This document shows, one piece after another, positions 51,618 through 60,640 of a DNA stretch of 64,000 bases; the stretch's first letter is position 1, and each line of letters starts with the position of its first letter. This DNA comes from Halonotius roseus (GTDB lineage Archaea; Halobacteriota; Halobacteria; Halobacteriales; Haloferacaceae). The stretch covers positions 186,001-250,000 of the forward strand of contig NZ_SESI01000003.1 of the NCBI RefSeq assembly GCF_006861655.1, in the 5' to 3' direction. The translations under genes were made by a program, and so were the position numbers. The notes below the pieces were generated by a model, which saw nothing but the letters and a program-made list of their open reading frames with translations, was not told the DNA's origin and made no database searches.

Positions 51618-52586
51618 TCAGAGCTTCGAACGATCGCCCGTCCCGCCGGTGAGCGCGCTGGCGACCGCGCCCTTCACGACCACGTCGTCGCCGAGTTCGG
51701 TGAGATTGACCTCGGGGATGTTCGTCATCACCATCTCATCGAGGCGGTCGCGGATCGGATCCAAAACGAGGTTAGGGTTGTTGAGCGCGACCGCGCCGCC
51801 GACATTGATCACGAGTGGCGCATAGGCGTGGATGATGTTGGCGACGCCCATCGCGTTCCAGTGGCCGAGCTGGTCGATAACGTGGTCGGCGAACTCGTCG
51901 TCGCCGGCGAGATCGAAGATCGAGGCCGCCGAGAACTCCGGATCGTCGAAGGCGAGTTCGGTGTCGATCGGATCCTCGGCGTGGAGGCGTTCGGCGTAGC
52001 GGGGGATGTTGTTGCCCGAGCAATAGGCCTCCCAGTGGCCGTCGTGGCCGCAGCCACAGGTCATGAACCCGTGTGGGTCGAGTGTCATATGGCCGACCTC
52101 GCCGGCGTTGCCGTCCCAGCCACTGATGACGTGGCCGTCGACACAGACGCCCGCGCCGATCCCCGAGGAGATAGTGAGATAGACCATATCGTCGGGGTTG
52201 CGCTCGCTGTGGAACCGCTCGCCGATGACGCCCGCGATGGTATCGTTGTGCAGATACACATCCTCGGTTGCCAACAGCTTCGAGATCGGCCCGGTAAGCG
52301 GGATGCGGTCGATCCGATCCGGGAGGTTCGCCGGGTTTTCGACCGCGCCCGCGGCGAGATCCAGCGGCCCGATCGAGCCGATGCCGCAGGCGGTAACTGT
52401 CCCTGGAGTTACGCCGGCCTGCCCGCAGGCCGCGCGGATCGCATCGAGAATGGCTTCGGTGACCGCGATCCCGGTCGGCCCGCGCGGTGTTTCGGCCGTG
52501 GCACTCCCCAGAATCGTCGCCGAGCTATCGGCGACAACGGCCCGGATGTTCGTCGCCCCGAGGTCGACACCCACGTAGACGGCCAT
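51618..52586 (-). CDS. glk: ROK-family glucokinase
   Basis: A 322-residue sugar kinase of the ROK family. It has the phosphate-1 loop VYVGVDLGATNIRAVVADS, the HLGHWNAM-type sugar-site residues, and the ROK zinc region TCGCGHDGHWEAYCSG. In this region the usual third Cys is replaced by His, as in other haloarchaeal glucokinases. C-terminal VINVGGAVALNN and DDVVVKGAVASAL complete the fold. It phosphorylates glucose with ATP (or polyphosphate in some relatives). A GTG 3 bp upstream is an alternative start. Confidence 0.88.
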   Translation of the reverse strand: MAVYVGVDLGATNIRAVVADSSATILGSATAETPRGPTGIAVTEAILDAIRAACGQAGVTPGTVTACGIGSIGPLDLAAGAVENPANLPDRIDRIPLTGPISKLLATEDVYLHNDTIAGVIGERFHSERNPDDMVYLTISSGIGAGVCVDGHVISGWDGNAGEVGHMTLDPHGFMTCGCGHDGHWEAYCSGNNIPRYAERLHAEDPIDTELAFDDPEFSAASIFDLAGDDEFADHVIDQLGHWNAMGVANIIHAYAPLVINVGGAVALNNPNLVLDPIRDRLDEMVMTNIPEVNLTELGDDVVVKGAVASALTGGTGDRSKL

Positions 52587-52738
52587 CACCCGACTTCGGG
52601 GAGCGACCGCACTTAATTAGGACGTTTTTACTCGCCGCGGGAACCCCGAGGCAGCGATCGATCTGGATACAAGCCGCACAGTGGGGCACAAATGGATCGC
52701 CAACAGCACCACGCCGCAGCTGTCGGCCGTCGGTGTGT

Positions 52739-53122
52739 TCAGTAATCCGGGGCGTCGTCTTCGACTTCCCGCTTGAGTGACTCCCGTCGGGATTTGGCGT
52801 CCCGGCCGGTCGCCTCAAGCAGGAACTCGTTTTTCAGCGAGACAGCTTCCTCGGCCGCGGCGGCGTCGCCGTCGGCGATGACCTCCTCGGCGGGCCGTTC
52901 CTCAAAGTGAACGGCGATCTTGTCCTTTTTACCGCTGTATTCGGCGGCCCCAGCGAGGATGCGTTTGAAAACGGCGTTGTCGGGGTCGTCAACGACGTAC
53001 AGCTCGTGGCCGTTGTGTTCTTCGGTGCCGGTGACGGTGCCGAAATACGATTCAACTGTGTCTTTCAGATCGGGGATGCGGTCGTCGAGATGCTCCCCGC
53101 GGCGCATCTTGTACTCCTTCAT
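52739..53122 (-). CDS. DUF5611-like small protein
   Basis: A 127-residue acidic protein that matches a haloarchaeal DUF5611 pattern: MKEYKMRRGEHLDDRIPDLK with VESYFGTVTGTEEHNGHELY and the EYSGKKDKIAVHFEERPAEE segment. No motif points to an activity. The C-terminus is a charged helix (ESLKREVEDDAPD). It stands between glk and nadE. Function unknown. Confidence 0.75.
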   Translation of the reverse strand: MKEYKMRRGEHLDDRIPDLKDTVESYFGTVTGTEEHNGHELYVVDDPDNAVFKRILAGAAEYSGKKDKIAVHFEERPAEEVIADGDAAAAEEAVSLKNEFLLEATGRDAKSRRESLKREVEDDAPDY

Positions 53123-53231
53123 TGCCCGCCGATTAGCAAGGGGATGGTTTACCGCTTTCGTCGTCGTGATCTACCAGCGTGTTGGGATGTTTACCCCAGC
53201 GTCGTGAGTGCGGTGCGACCGACGGAGCCGA

Positions 53232-54068
53232 TCACTCACCGAGCGGATCGGGTGCCGGCGGCATCGAACGCTTGTGCTCGCTGTCCGCAACAAGGGATTC
53301 GACACGCCGGATCTGGTCGTGGTCGACGCCGTCGAGCGTGCGCAGCGTCGCCGCCGTCGACAGCGGGCCATCGACGTGGAGTGCGAGGATTGCGTCTACG
53401 GTATCGTAATCGAGCCCGAGCTCATCCTCATCGGTTTGGCCGTCCCACATCCCGGCGGTCGGCGTCTGGGCGACGAGATCGGCGGGGACACCCACGGAGT
53501 CAGCGAGCTGTCGCACCTGCTGTTTGTAGAGCCCGCCGATAGGGTTACAGTCGACGGCCTGATCGCCGTACTTCGTGAAGTAGCCGGTCATCGCCTCCGC
53601 GCGGTTGCCGGTGCCGAGAACGACCCGATCTTCGGCGTTGGCGACAAAGTAGTTGAGCACGGCGCGCGTGCGAACGTAGACATTACCCATCGCCATTCGA
53701 TCCTCGGTCGCGCTGGGAACGGCCTCGAAGATCTGCTCGGCGATCGGCTGGATCTCGATGATATCGTACTCGATGCCTAACTCCTCGGCGACGCGCTCGG
53801 CATCGCTCATGTTGTCCGGGTTGTTGACCTCGCTGGGCATGACGAGCCCATGGAGGCCGTCGGTACCGAGGGCCTCGACGGCGAGATAGGCGGTTGTCGT
53901 CGAGTCGATGCCGCCCGAGAGGCCGAGCGTCGCGCCATCGGCGTCAGCATCATCGACGGTGTCCTCGATAAACGAGACGAGCGTCTCGCGGACGGTTTCG
54001 AGTTCGGACGCCGAAAACCGGAGGTCAAGCGGGGCGGATTCAGAGAGGACGGGCGTGGTAGCGGACAT
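53232..54068 (-). CDS. nadE: NH3-dependent NAD+ synthetase
   Basis: This 278-residue N-type ATP pyrophosphatase makes NAD from deamido-NAD and ammonia. The PP-loop is LGLSGGIDSTTTAYLAVEAL (SGGIDST), and the synthetase motifs GTGNRAEAMTGYFTKYGDQA and KQQVRQLADSVGVPADLVAQ follow. There is no glutaminase domain, hence the use of ammonia. Start at 54068 (MSATTPVLSES). Upstream is the AT-rich region of the tubulin-like operon, with a TTATTAG element about 24 bp before the start. Confidence 0.95.
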   Translation of the reverse strand: MSATTPVLSESAPLDLRFSASELETVRETLVSFIEDTVDDADADGATLGLSGGIDSTTTAYLAVEALGTDGLHGLVMPSEVNNPDNMSDAERVAEELGIEYDIIEIQPIAEQIFEAVPSATEDRMAMGNVYVRTRAVLNYFVANAEDRVVLGTGNRAEAMTGYFTKYGDQAVDCNPIGGLYKQQVRQLADSVGVPADLVAQTPTAGMWDGQTDEDELGLDYDTVDAILALHVDGPLSTAATLRTLDGVDHDQIRRVESLVADSEHKRSMPPAPDPLGE

Positions 54069-54283
54069 AACACACATGTGGTCTGGATGAACTAATAACC
54101 TTCTCCCAGGAACAAAAGCGGGGCAATTGATTACAGTATAACGAATATACCCGGAGTACAGTTGGGACGTAGCATCAGAGATCCTATAGAGATATCAATA
54201 CATTATTTCACTAATCAATTATTTGACTGTATTTTGTCAATCGGGAATTTTATTGGATACTGTAATAACTTATCGTTCGAAGG
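54069..54283. other. AT-rich divergent promoter region of nadE and the tubulin-like operon
   Basis: This 215-bp stretch is markedly richer in A/T than the surrounding chromosome. TTGAC (54223-54227) and GTCAA (54236-54240) form an inverted repeat about 43 bp before the ATG at 54284, a candidate operator. TTTATTGG about 30-37 bp before the ATG is the likely TATA element. No gene is seen. Confidence 0.5.
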
Positions 54284-57200
54284 ATGAACCTCCCAGACAG
54301 AATATTTGCCGTAGGCGGGGCAGGGAAAGCCGTTACCTACGAGTTATTGGGTGCAACGTGGGTGCAGGAAGCGGTGTTGCAGCCGCGGCCTGATCCACGT
54401 TCGTTGACAGTAACAATAATCGATACCGCCGAGGAAGAGGAAAACCGTGATTTCGAGCGAATCCATGAGCTCGAAGAAGAGATCCAAGAGACGAAAGATC
54501 GGCTCAGAGAGGAGAGTGATGGACGCGGCCGTCCCGGTGAGATCACCATCGAGTATCTCCCGCTGACCCGGAACATTCAGCTCCACGATCAAAACGACCT
54601 GATCGGCGAATCGGCGGTGCCACGGATCGCATCAGGAAAGGGGATGAGCGAGGACAACTGGTGGCTCAAACCGGAGTTCATCAACGAGAACCTTGATTTT
54701 GCCACCGGCGTCGTTCGGAAGCGCGGGCTTGGCAAGGGGTTGTACTACAAGGCGTATGCCGAAGACGACGACGTTCGCACCTCGATCGACCTCCCGCGGC
54801 GAGGGAAGGTAGCGGTGATCGCCGGACTGGGAGGCGGATCAGGTTCAGGCATCTTTATCGATCTCGTCCGCGATCTTAAACAGACGAACCGAACGGCCGA
54901 GATGACGCTGTTTGGCATTCTACCGAACGACGATGAGGGAGATGCCGAAACCGCAAACGCACACGCCGCCCTCTCGGAGATGGAGTATCTGAGCCTCCAA
55001 GGCGAGGATATCTTCAAGGATAAGATACTGGTACCGATTGATCCGACCGGGTTCGGAGGGAAGAAGGCAAACATCCTCCAGTCATCGGACGCACTGATCG
55101 AGTTTGACCGTGCGATGGTCTATCTCATCGCAACCTACTACAACATGATGGATATGGAGGATCCGTTCGCCGATCTTCCCTCCTACGCGCCATTTATCAT
55201 CGGCGTGCCACAGGTCGTTCGCTACAACGTCGATGAGATACAGGACGCAAAATCGGTGATGAGTGAAATCCTGACGGCCAAACAAGACGCCTCCGAGGCG
55301 GAGGCGGATATCTATGCAGGGGTCGATCGGTTCCTCTCCAGAGAGTGGAGTCCCGAGGGGCCGGAAGGTGAGCTTCATGACGCAGATCGCTCCGATCTTG
55401 AAACGCGGCTCGAAGAGATCAAATCGCTGCTTGAGTTCGACCTCTTCACCGAACTGGAGTACGAATCGGTCTCGATTTACAAGGACATCATCTCACAGGC
55501 CGAGTCGGAATCCGAAGATATCACCGAACAGATCGAGGTGATCGGTGGATCGATCCGAGCCGGGACAACAGATGTCGGCGGCGAAGCCGATCAGTTCGTC
55601 GACAGCACCGACAAACAGCTCGGTGATGTCGCAAAGAACGCGCTGAAACGGCTGGCACAGCGAAAGGATCTGCTCTACCGACTTCGAGGGATCGATGATA
55701 CGCAGGTACAGAACACGATCAGCTACCTGCTCGCGTTAGAAACCGACACGGTCAGCCCAGGGGTCAGACTCAATCAGCTCGAAGCAAAGCTTGAGGACGC
55801 CCAAGAGCGAAAAGAGCGGCTTACAGCTGACCTCGAAGAGACTGCCGCGGAGTTGGAAGAGCAGCGTCGGAAACAGCAGGATGAGATCGACCGACAGGTC
55901 GACAACTGGGATCATGCTGCGCGACCGATCTACGAGGAGTACACCGAATGTCAATCGATCCCGGTTGAGTCGATCACCGATGATCTGGAGGTGGCACTCG
56001 ACGAGTACGCCAGAGAGGTCGAAAACGCCGATTCCGAGGAGCTTGTTGAATCGCTCAACGATGCGGAGGTGCGGAGCGCGCTGAATGAACTCTCCGATGA
56101 GTTCGAGTCACTGGGGATCAGTAGCAGCGACATAAAACGGCGTATCAACTCCTCGCTGAAGGATCTGCAGGCCGTTCGAAGCGCGTTTATCAAGATGAAC
56201 GAGGAGGAGGGAACCCTCGAATCGTTGGCGCCATGGGAAACTTCCTCAGAGGAAGAACGCGAGGAAGCACAGCGAAACTACCGGATGAAGACGAATCAAC
56301 TCGAAGACAAGGAGGTGTTTACCGTCTCAAGAACCGGTGATTCGATCTCTATCGACGCTGAGTTCGATGGACGAGAGCTGGTTAGAACCGTCGAAGACGA
56401 AATCGATCACCGACGGCAGTCGCTTCTCAGTGAGGCACGATCGGTTCTTGAGGAGGAGCACTCCTCGGCGATGGACGAGCTCCAACGACAGCTTGAGGAT
56501 AGTGCGAGCTTCGGTGATCTCACCATGATCATCGAGGAATGCATCGAAGAGGAGGTCTTAGAGACAGAGGAGATTCAGGCACGCCACGACGAGCTTGAAT
56601 CTGATCTGGAAGCGGCAGAGAAATCCGTCGAACGGTACGACGGAACCGCTGACCTGTTCGAGGAGCTGAACAAGCCACGCGAAAAGCTGCTCACCGCCGA
56701 AGAGGAGTATCGAGACCACCAGACAGAGTACGAGGAAAGCCGGGATACCGATGTCGCCACACAGGACGAATCCTACGACTACATCAAAACGATTCAGCCC
56801 CAAAACATCCTCCAGATACGGGAGGATACCGATATCGGTCAGAGTAAGCTCTTCGACGATCAGACGGAACGACAGCGACTCCGTGGCTCGCTCGAAGAGT
56901 TAGCGCGGAAAGCACAGGATCCACAGTACACCGGGCTCAGAAAACGTCGGATCAGCGACGATCGAGCGCGGTACAACGAGATGAACCTCGTTGTCGGTGT
57001 GATGAGCCAGGCGATCGATTCGATCGGCGACGTTGCCGACCTCGAAGGCGAATTCAAGGGAGCCTACAACCTCGGGGCCGGCGGTGAAAACTACGCCTCG
57101 TTCCCGGTTGAGGCCGGCGGAAACTGGGATGTCGGTCTCGGAATGTTCATCGGCGGGATCTTCCTTGATAATCTCCGTGCGGAGGTTGAGGCCGACGGCT

Positions 57201-57454
57201 ACCACACCGGTTACAAAGCCCGTGAGGGAGCGGAGGATACGGACATCCTTGTCCACCACAACCACAAGCTTGACGAAGGGTGGTATGTCAGGCGGACAGA
57301 TGTGCTCAACATGGAGAATCAAAACGATGTCAGGTTCTTCCTGCGAGATGAGGCCGAGATCAGGGAGGATCTTCTGAACGACTACCTCGAAACGGTGCGG
57401 TTCAGTGATACAGCCGAAACAGATGATCAGGTTGAGACGGATACGGAACGATGA
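54284..57454 (+). CDS. Tubulin/FtsZ-superfamily protein with coiled-coil regions
   Basis: A 1056-residue protein. The N-terminal domain has the tubulin-like GTP-site signature: AVGGAGKAVTYELL (residues 9-22) for the first loop, IIDTAEEEE (45-53), and the glycine-rich T4 motif GLGGGSGSGIFIDLVRDLKQ (181-200, with GGGSGSG like GGGTGSG). It belongs to the divergent Tubulin_2-like group, not FtsZ or CetZ. Residues about 480-610 and 720-900 are Glu/Arg-rich coiled coils. The C-terminal 120 residues form a conserved domain with GAYNLGAGGENYASFPVEAG. No membrane segment. First gene of a four-gene set, it overlaps the membrane GTPase gene by 4 nt. Confidence 0.88.
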   Translation: MNLPDRIFAVGGAGKAVTYELLGATWVQEAVLQPRPDPRSLTVTIIDTAEEEENRDFERIHELEEEIQETKDRLREESDGRGRPGEITIEYLPLTRNIQLHDQNDLIGESAVPRIASGKGMSEDNWWLKPEFINENLDFATGVVRKRGLGKGLYYKAYAEDDDVRTSIDLPRRGKVAVIAGLGGGSGSGIFIDLVRDLKQTNRTAEMTLFGILPNDDEGDAETANAHAALSEMEYLSLQGEDIFKDKILVPIDPTGFGGKKANILQSSDALIEFDRAMVYLIATYYNMMDMEDPFADLPSYAPFIIGVPQVVRYNVDEIQDAKSVMSEILTAKQDASEAEADIYAGVDRFLSREWSPEGPEGELHDADRSDLETRLEEIKSLLEFDLFTELEYESVSIYKDIISQAESESEDITEQIEVIGGSIRAGTTDVGGEADQFVDSTDKQLGDVAKNALKRLAQRKDLLYRLRGIDDTQVQNTISYLLALETDTVSPGVRLNQLEAKLEDAQERKERLTADLEETAAELEEQRRKQQDEIDRQVDNWDHAARPIYEEYTECQSIPVESITDDLEVALDEYAREVENADSEELVESLNDAEVRSALNELSDEFESLGISSSDIKRRINSSLKDLQAVRSAFIKMNEEEGTLESLAPWETSSEEEREEAQRNYRMKTNQLEDKEVFTVSRTGDSISIDAEFDGRELVRTVEDEIDHRRQSLLSEARSVLEEEHSSAMDELQRQLEDSASFGDLTMIIEECIEEEVLETEEIQARHDELESDLEAAEKSVERYDGTADLFEELNKPREKLLTAEEEYRDHQTEYEESRDTDVATQDESYDYIKTIQPQNILQIREDTDIGQSKLFDDQTERQRLRGSLEELARKAQDPQYTGLRKRRISDDRARYNEMNLVVGVMSQAIDSIGDVADLEGEFKGAYNLGAGGENYASFPVEAGGNWDVGLGMFIGGIFLDNLRAEVEADGYHTGYKAREGAEDTDILVHHNHKLDEGWYVRRTDVLNMENQNDVRFFLRDEAEIREDLLNDYLETVRFSDTAETDDQVETDTER

Positions 57455-58896
57455 GTTTCGGAGACCTAATTAGGGACAACAGCGAAAAACTGCGGCTCGT
57501 CGGCTACTTCGTCGTCGTGATCGCCGTCGCCGCACCGCTGTTTAGCTCACTCGGAGAGGCGTGGCAACGGTCAGACATCTTCAAACAGCTCATCCAGACA
57601 CCAGGAGCCCTCGGAATCGTCAGCGTCGAACAGCTGTCAGCGTTTCTGTTTGGGGTGTACGCTGGCCTACTCTTGCTGTTGATCCTTGATCCGAAAAAGC
57701 GGATTCAAGGGTTGTTACTCGGGTTTGGAACGATCTCGGCACTGATCGCGCTGCAATCTCAGGGGCTATTCCTCCCGAATATCGATTTTGTTGCTAATAT
57801 CCCCCTCGTTGTGGGTGGTGTCGTACTTGGCGGAATCGCCGGCGGCGGACGAAACCTCTTCGAAATTCAGACCGCTGACGCACTCGAGTTCCGGCGTGCA
57901 GCCAGCCTGCTGTTTTTCATCCTCTCGGCAATCACCATCGTCGGGTTGATCGAGTATCACGTCAGCTTCCCACAGGTCATCAATCCTGTTTTCGGGGAAG
58001 GAACGGTAGATATTGTTGTTCCAGACAACCCGTCGGTAGAGTTCAACTCCGGCGGACTCATTGGAAATGTCGTCCTCTCGGTGATATTCATCGTCACGTT
58101 GCGGAGCTTCTTCGAGTACGACTCGGCTGAAGACTTCTTTATTCTCGGCCCGGTTGGCTCGGGGAAATCGCTCTTCTTGGTCGGTAAGTATCTCGAAGCA
58201 CTCGACGATGCAGCCGCCCGGGACGCAGACACACCGATGACACCGAGTGCGGATCTCATGGAGCTGGTCAGCGAGGTTGATGCCGCATCCGAGGACGCGG
58301 GCTGGGAGCTCGGTGCAACTGCCGTCGACGATGTGAAAAATCTGGAGTTTAATTACGTCAAAGGAAGCGTTTTCCCGAAAAACATCCGTATCGGGAGCCT
58401 CGACTACGCCGGTGAGTATCTCGATCAGTTGCCGAATGCGTTGGCGAGCGCACCCGAGGAGATCGACGACTCGATCCTCCGGCGGCTCGCCCAGCGGGTG
58501 CGGGAAGCTAACACCCTGGTGTTGATTCTCGATATGGAGCGATACGAGGGCGATGAATCGCTGGGTATCGAGTCCTATTTCGACATCCTAGATGCGACTG
58601 ACAGCACCAAAGTGCTGCTCGTGGCAACAAAATGTGACGTGCTAGCCGAGGAGTTCGAAGACGAGATGGGCCTTGATCCGGTGATGTACTTCGACGATTT
58701 CAAAGACTACGTCAACGAGACGCTTGTCCAGAACGATCAGACGGTTCGGACACTGGTACAGGACACTGCTGGGTCGGAGATCCATCCGGTGTACTATCAG
58801 ACGACCGAGCGAAACGGCGAGCGGGTGCCGATGCGGGATGTAAACGGGAACGTACAGACGATGGGATTCAACGAACTGCTCGACAAGATGGGGTGA
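57451..58896 (+). CDS. Polytopic membrane protein with Ras-like GTPase domain
   Basis: A 481-residue protein. The N-terminal half has about six membrane helices (residues 17-35, 61-79, 86-104, 113-131, 151-169 and 202-220). The C-terminal half is a P-loop GTPase: Walker A GPVGSGKS (233-240), G3-like DYAGE (318-322), a Walker-B-like LVLILDMERYEG region, and G4-like TKCD (393-396). So it resembles a membrane-tethered Ras/SRP-type switch facing the cytoplasm. It shares an ATGA overlap with the tubulin-like gene, so the two are translationally coupled. Confidence 0.85.
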   Translation: MSFGDLIRDNSEKLRLVGYFVVVIAVAAPLFSSLGEAWQRSDIFKQLIQTPGALGIVSVEQLSAFLFGVYAGLLLLLILDPKKRIQGLLLGFGTISALIALQSQGLFLPNIDFVANIPLVVGGVVLGGIAGGGRNLFEIQTADALEFRRAASLLFFILSAITIVGLIEYHVSFPQVINPVFGEGTVDIVVPDNPSVEFNSGGLIGNVVLSVIFIVTLRSFFEYDSAEDFFILGPVGSGKSLFLVGKYLEALDDAAARDADTPMTPSADLMELVSEVDAASEDAGWELGATAVDDVKNLEFNYVKGSVFPKNIRIGSLDYAGEYLDQLPNALASAPEEIDDSILRRLAQRVREANTLVLILDMERYEGDESLGIESYFDILDATDSTKVLLVATKCDVLAEEFEDEMGLDPVMYFDDFKDYVNETLVQNDQTVRTLVQDTAGSEIHPVYYQTTERNGERVPMRDVNGNVQTMGFNELLDKMG

Positions 58897-58902
58897 TCAA
58901 TC

Positions 58903-60546
58903 ATGTCAACACTCACAGTTTACGACGCACAAGGAAACGAATACTCCCCAACAGGTGATGCAACGGGGACGAACCAGCGAATCAAACAGATGGCCCTCGC
59001 AAGCTTGCGAGTTGCTATCAAACCAACCGAGCGGCAGGTGACCGGCTACTTCCGCGCGAAGGAAACACCGAACTCGCGGGCCGAACAGTTCTACGGCGAG
59101 TACACCGATCGGAACACCGCCGAACCGCTCACCGACTTTGTCAACGCCGTTCGCACGCAGATCGATGAGTGGAACCACACACTTGACGAGTCAGATGACT
59201 CGATGGCGGTATTCAACGCGCTGACGAACCAGCGGCGCGCGACGGTACCCGGCACGGATAAAGATATCCGGATTCTAGAGGAGTTGGCCGGTGATCGGGA
59301 GGTTGCAGCTGTCGGTGTCTCCAGCGCGAACGAGGCCGTCGGGCTGTTACAGGAGTTTGCCGATGAACACTCGGTAGCGATCGCGGACTCCACAAACACC
59401 GACGCACTCTCGGAGTTCGATATCGTCATCGCCACCGGTCGGCATCAGGGTATCGAGCCACTCGGCCAGACGACAGGACGGTGGAAGGAGGCGAAGCAGT
59501 CGCTCAAACGGGAGCTTGTCGACGAAGAGATCAGCTCAATTACGGAGTCAGTCCGAACGCTCAAGCGAGACTTTGGGCTGTCGAGCGGTGAGATCCAGCG
59601 AAAAGTCTCAGGGCTTGAGGCCCCCGGTTCAAGCGGTGGAGGACGCTCACAGCTCGGTGGCTCTGCGTCGACCGGTGAGAAGCTGAAGCGAACGCTTCTG
59701 TCGCCGCAGGTTGGGAAGTATCTGTTTATTGGGGCGATCGTTTTGATCGTGCTGATTGGTGGATACTTTGGTGCAACTCAATTGGGTATTTTAGGATCAC
59801 CACCTGAAATCAGTGGAGAAGTTGTTGATGAAAATGGGGAACCAATTTCCAATGCAAGCGTTACAATAACAAATCCGGATGGAAATATCAATCCGGCTAA
59901 TCAGAATGAAACATCGGAGTATACTGCCACAACAGATAATAATGGGGAGTATAGCTTAGAATTAGAGAGCGGAGAAGGGACATATGATATATCATACGAT
60001 GGTGAATCATATGAAGATGTAGAACCGCCGAATGCAAGCATTGATTTCCCCAAAGAAGAGAGCAGTCCGGATTCAAGTGGAAACGAGTCTTCTGGATCAA
60101 TCATTCCAGACTGGTTGCCAGTCGGTGGAAGTAGCAGTCAAAACAGTGATACACAAAATAGCGGCTCCGAAAGTGGGAGTCAAGAGACTGAGGGAGACAC
60201 AAGTACTAGTGGATCTGAAAGTGATAGCGGAAACCAAGAACAAGTATTTCGCTTTTTGAATGGTACTGTTGTAGATCGGAACGGAAATCCTGTTTCATTT
60301 GCTAATGTTTCCATTGAATACGGGAGTGGTGAAAAATTAACGGAAGAACAACAAACAGGACAGGATGGCCAATACCGATACGAAAATGTCCCGTATGAAG
60401 GAAATATTCAGAATATAACATTAGTTTGGAAAGCAAATGAGGAAGGATATATCCAAGAAAATACAGAAAGTCTGGATTTAGGTGAATTTTTAAGTAATGA
60501 GGAAGACGGTGTTTCGAGGGAGATTCAGCTGACTCAAGAGGCGTAA
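58903..60546 (+). CDS. Single-pass protein with extracellular beta-sandwich repeats
   Basis: A 547-residue protein. Residues 1-265 are cytoplasmic and acidic, with no recognised domain. A single membrane helix spans residues 271-293 (GKYLFIGAIVLIVLIGGYFG). The C-terminal 250 residues lie outside: a carboxypeptidase-regulatory-like beta domain (about 300-375, ISGEVVDENGEPISNASVTI), a Ser/Asn/Asp linker, and a second such domain (about 448-545, LNGTVVDRNGNPVSFANVSI). DNA before residue 283 is GC-rich and after it AT-rich. It follows the GTPase gene by 6 nt, in the same operon. Confidence 0.8.
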   Translation: MSTLTVYDAQGNEYSPTGDATGTNQRIKQMALASLRVAIKPTERQVTGYFRAKETPNSRAEQFYGEYTDRNTAEPLTDFVNAVRTQIDEWNHTLDESDDSMAVFNALTNQRRATVPGTDKDIRILEELAGDREVAAVGVSSANEAVGLLQEFADEHSVAIADSTNTDALSEFDIVIATGRHQGIEPLGQTTGRWKEAKQSLKRELVDEEISSITESVRTLKRDFGLSSGEIQRKVSGLEAPGSSGGGRSQLGGSASTGEKLKRTLLSPQVGKYLFIGAIVLIVLIGGYFGATQLGILGSPPEISGEVVDENGEPISNASVTITNPDGNINPANQNETSEYTATTDNNGEYSLELESGEGTYDISYDGESYEDVEPPNASIDFPKEESSPDSSGNESSGSIIPDWLPVGGSSSQNSDTQNSGSESGSQETEGDTSTSGSESDSGNQEQVFRFLNGTVVDRNGNPVSFANVSIEYGSGEKLTEEQQTGQDGQYRYENVPYEGNIQNITLVWKANEEGYIQENTESLDLGEFLSNEEDGVSREIQLTQEA

Positions 60547-60640
60547 ATCTTAGATATCTGATGAATAGTAAGGGTGCTGCTGAAAATTGTTGAAAACATA
60601 CCCAGAATCTTTTTTACCACTATCAGTATGTCATCCAATA

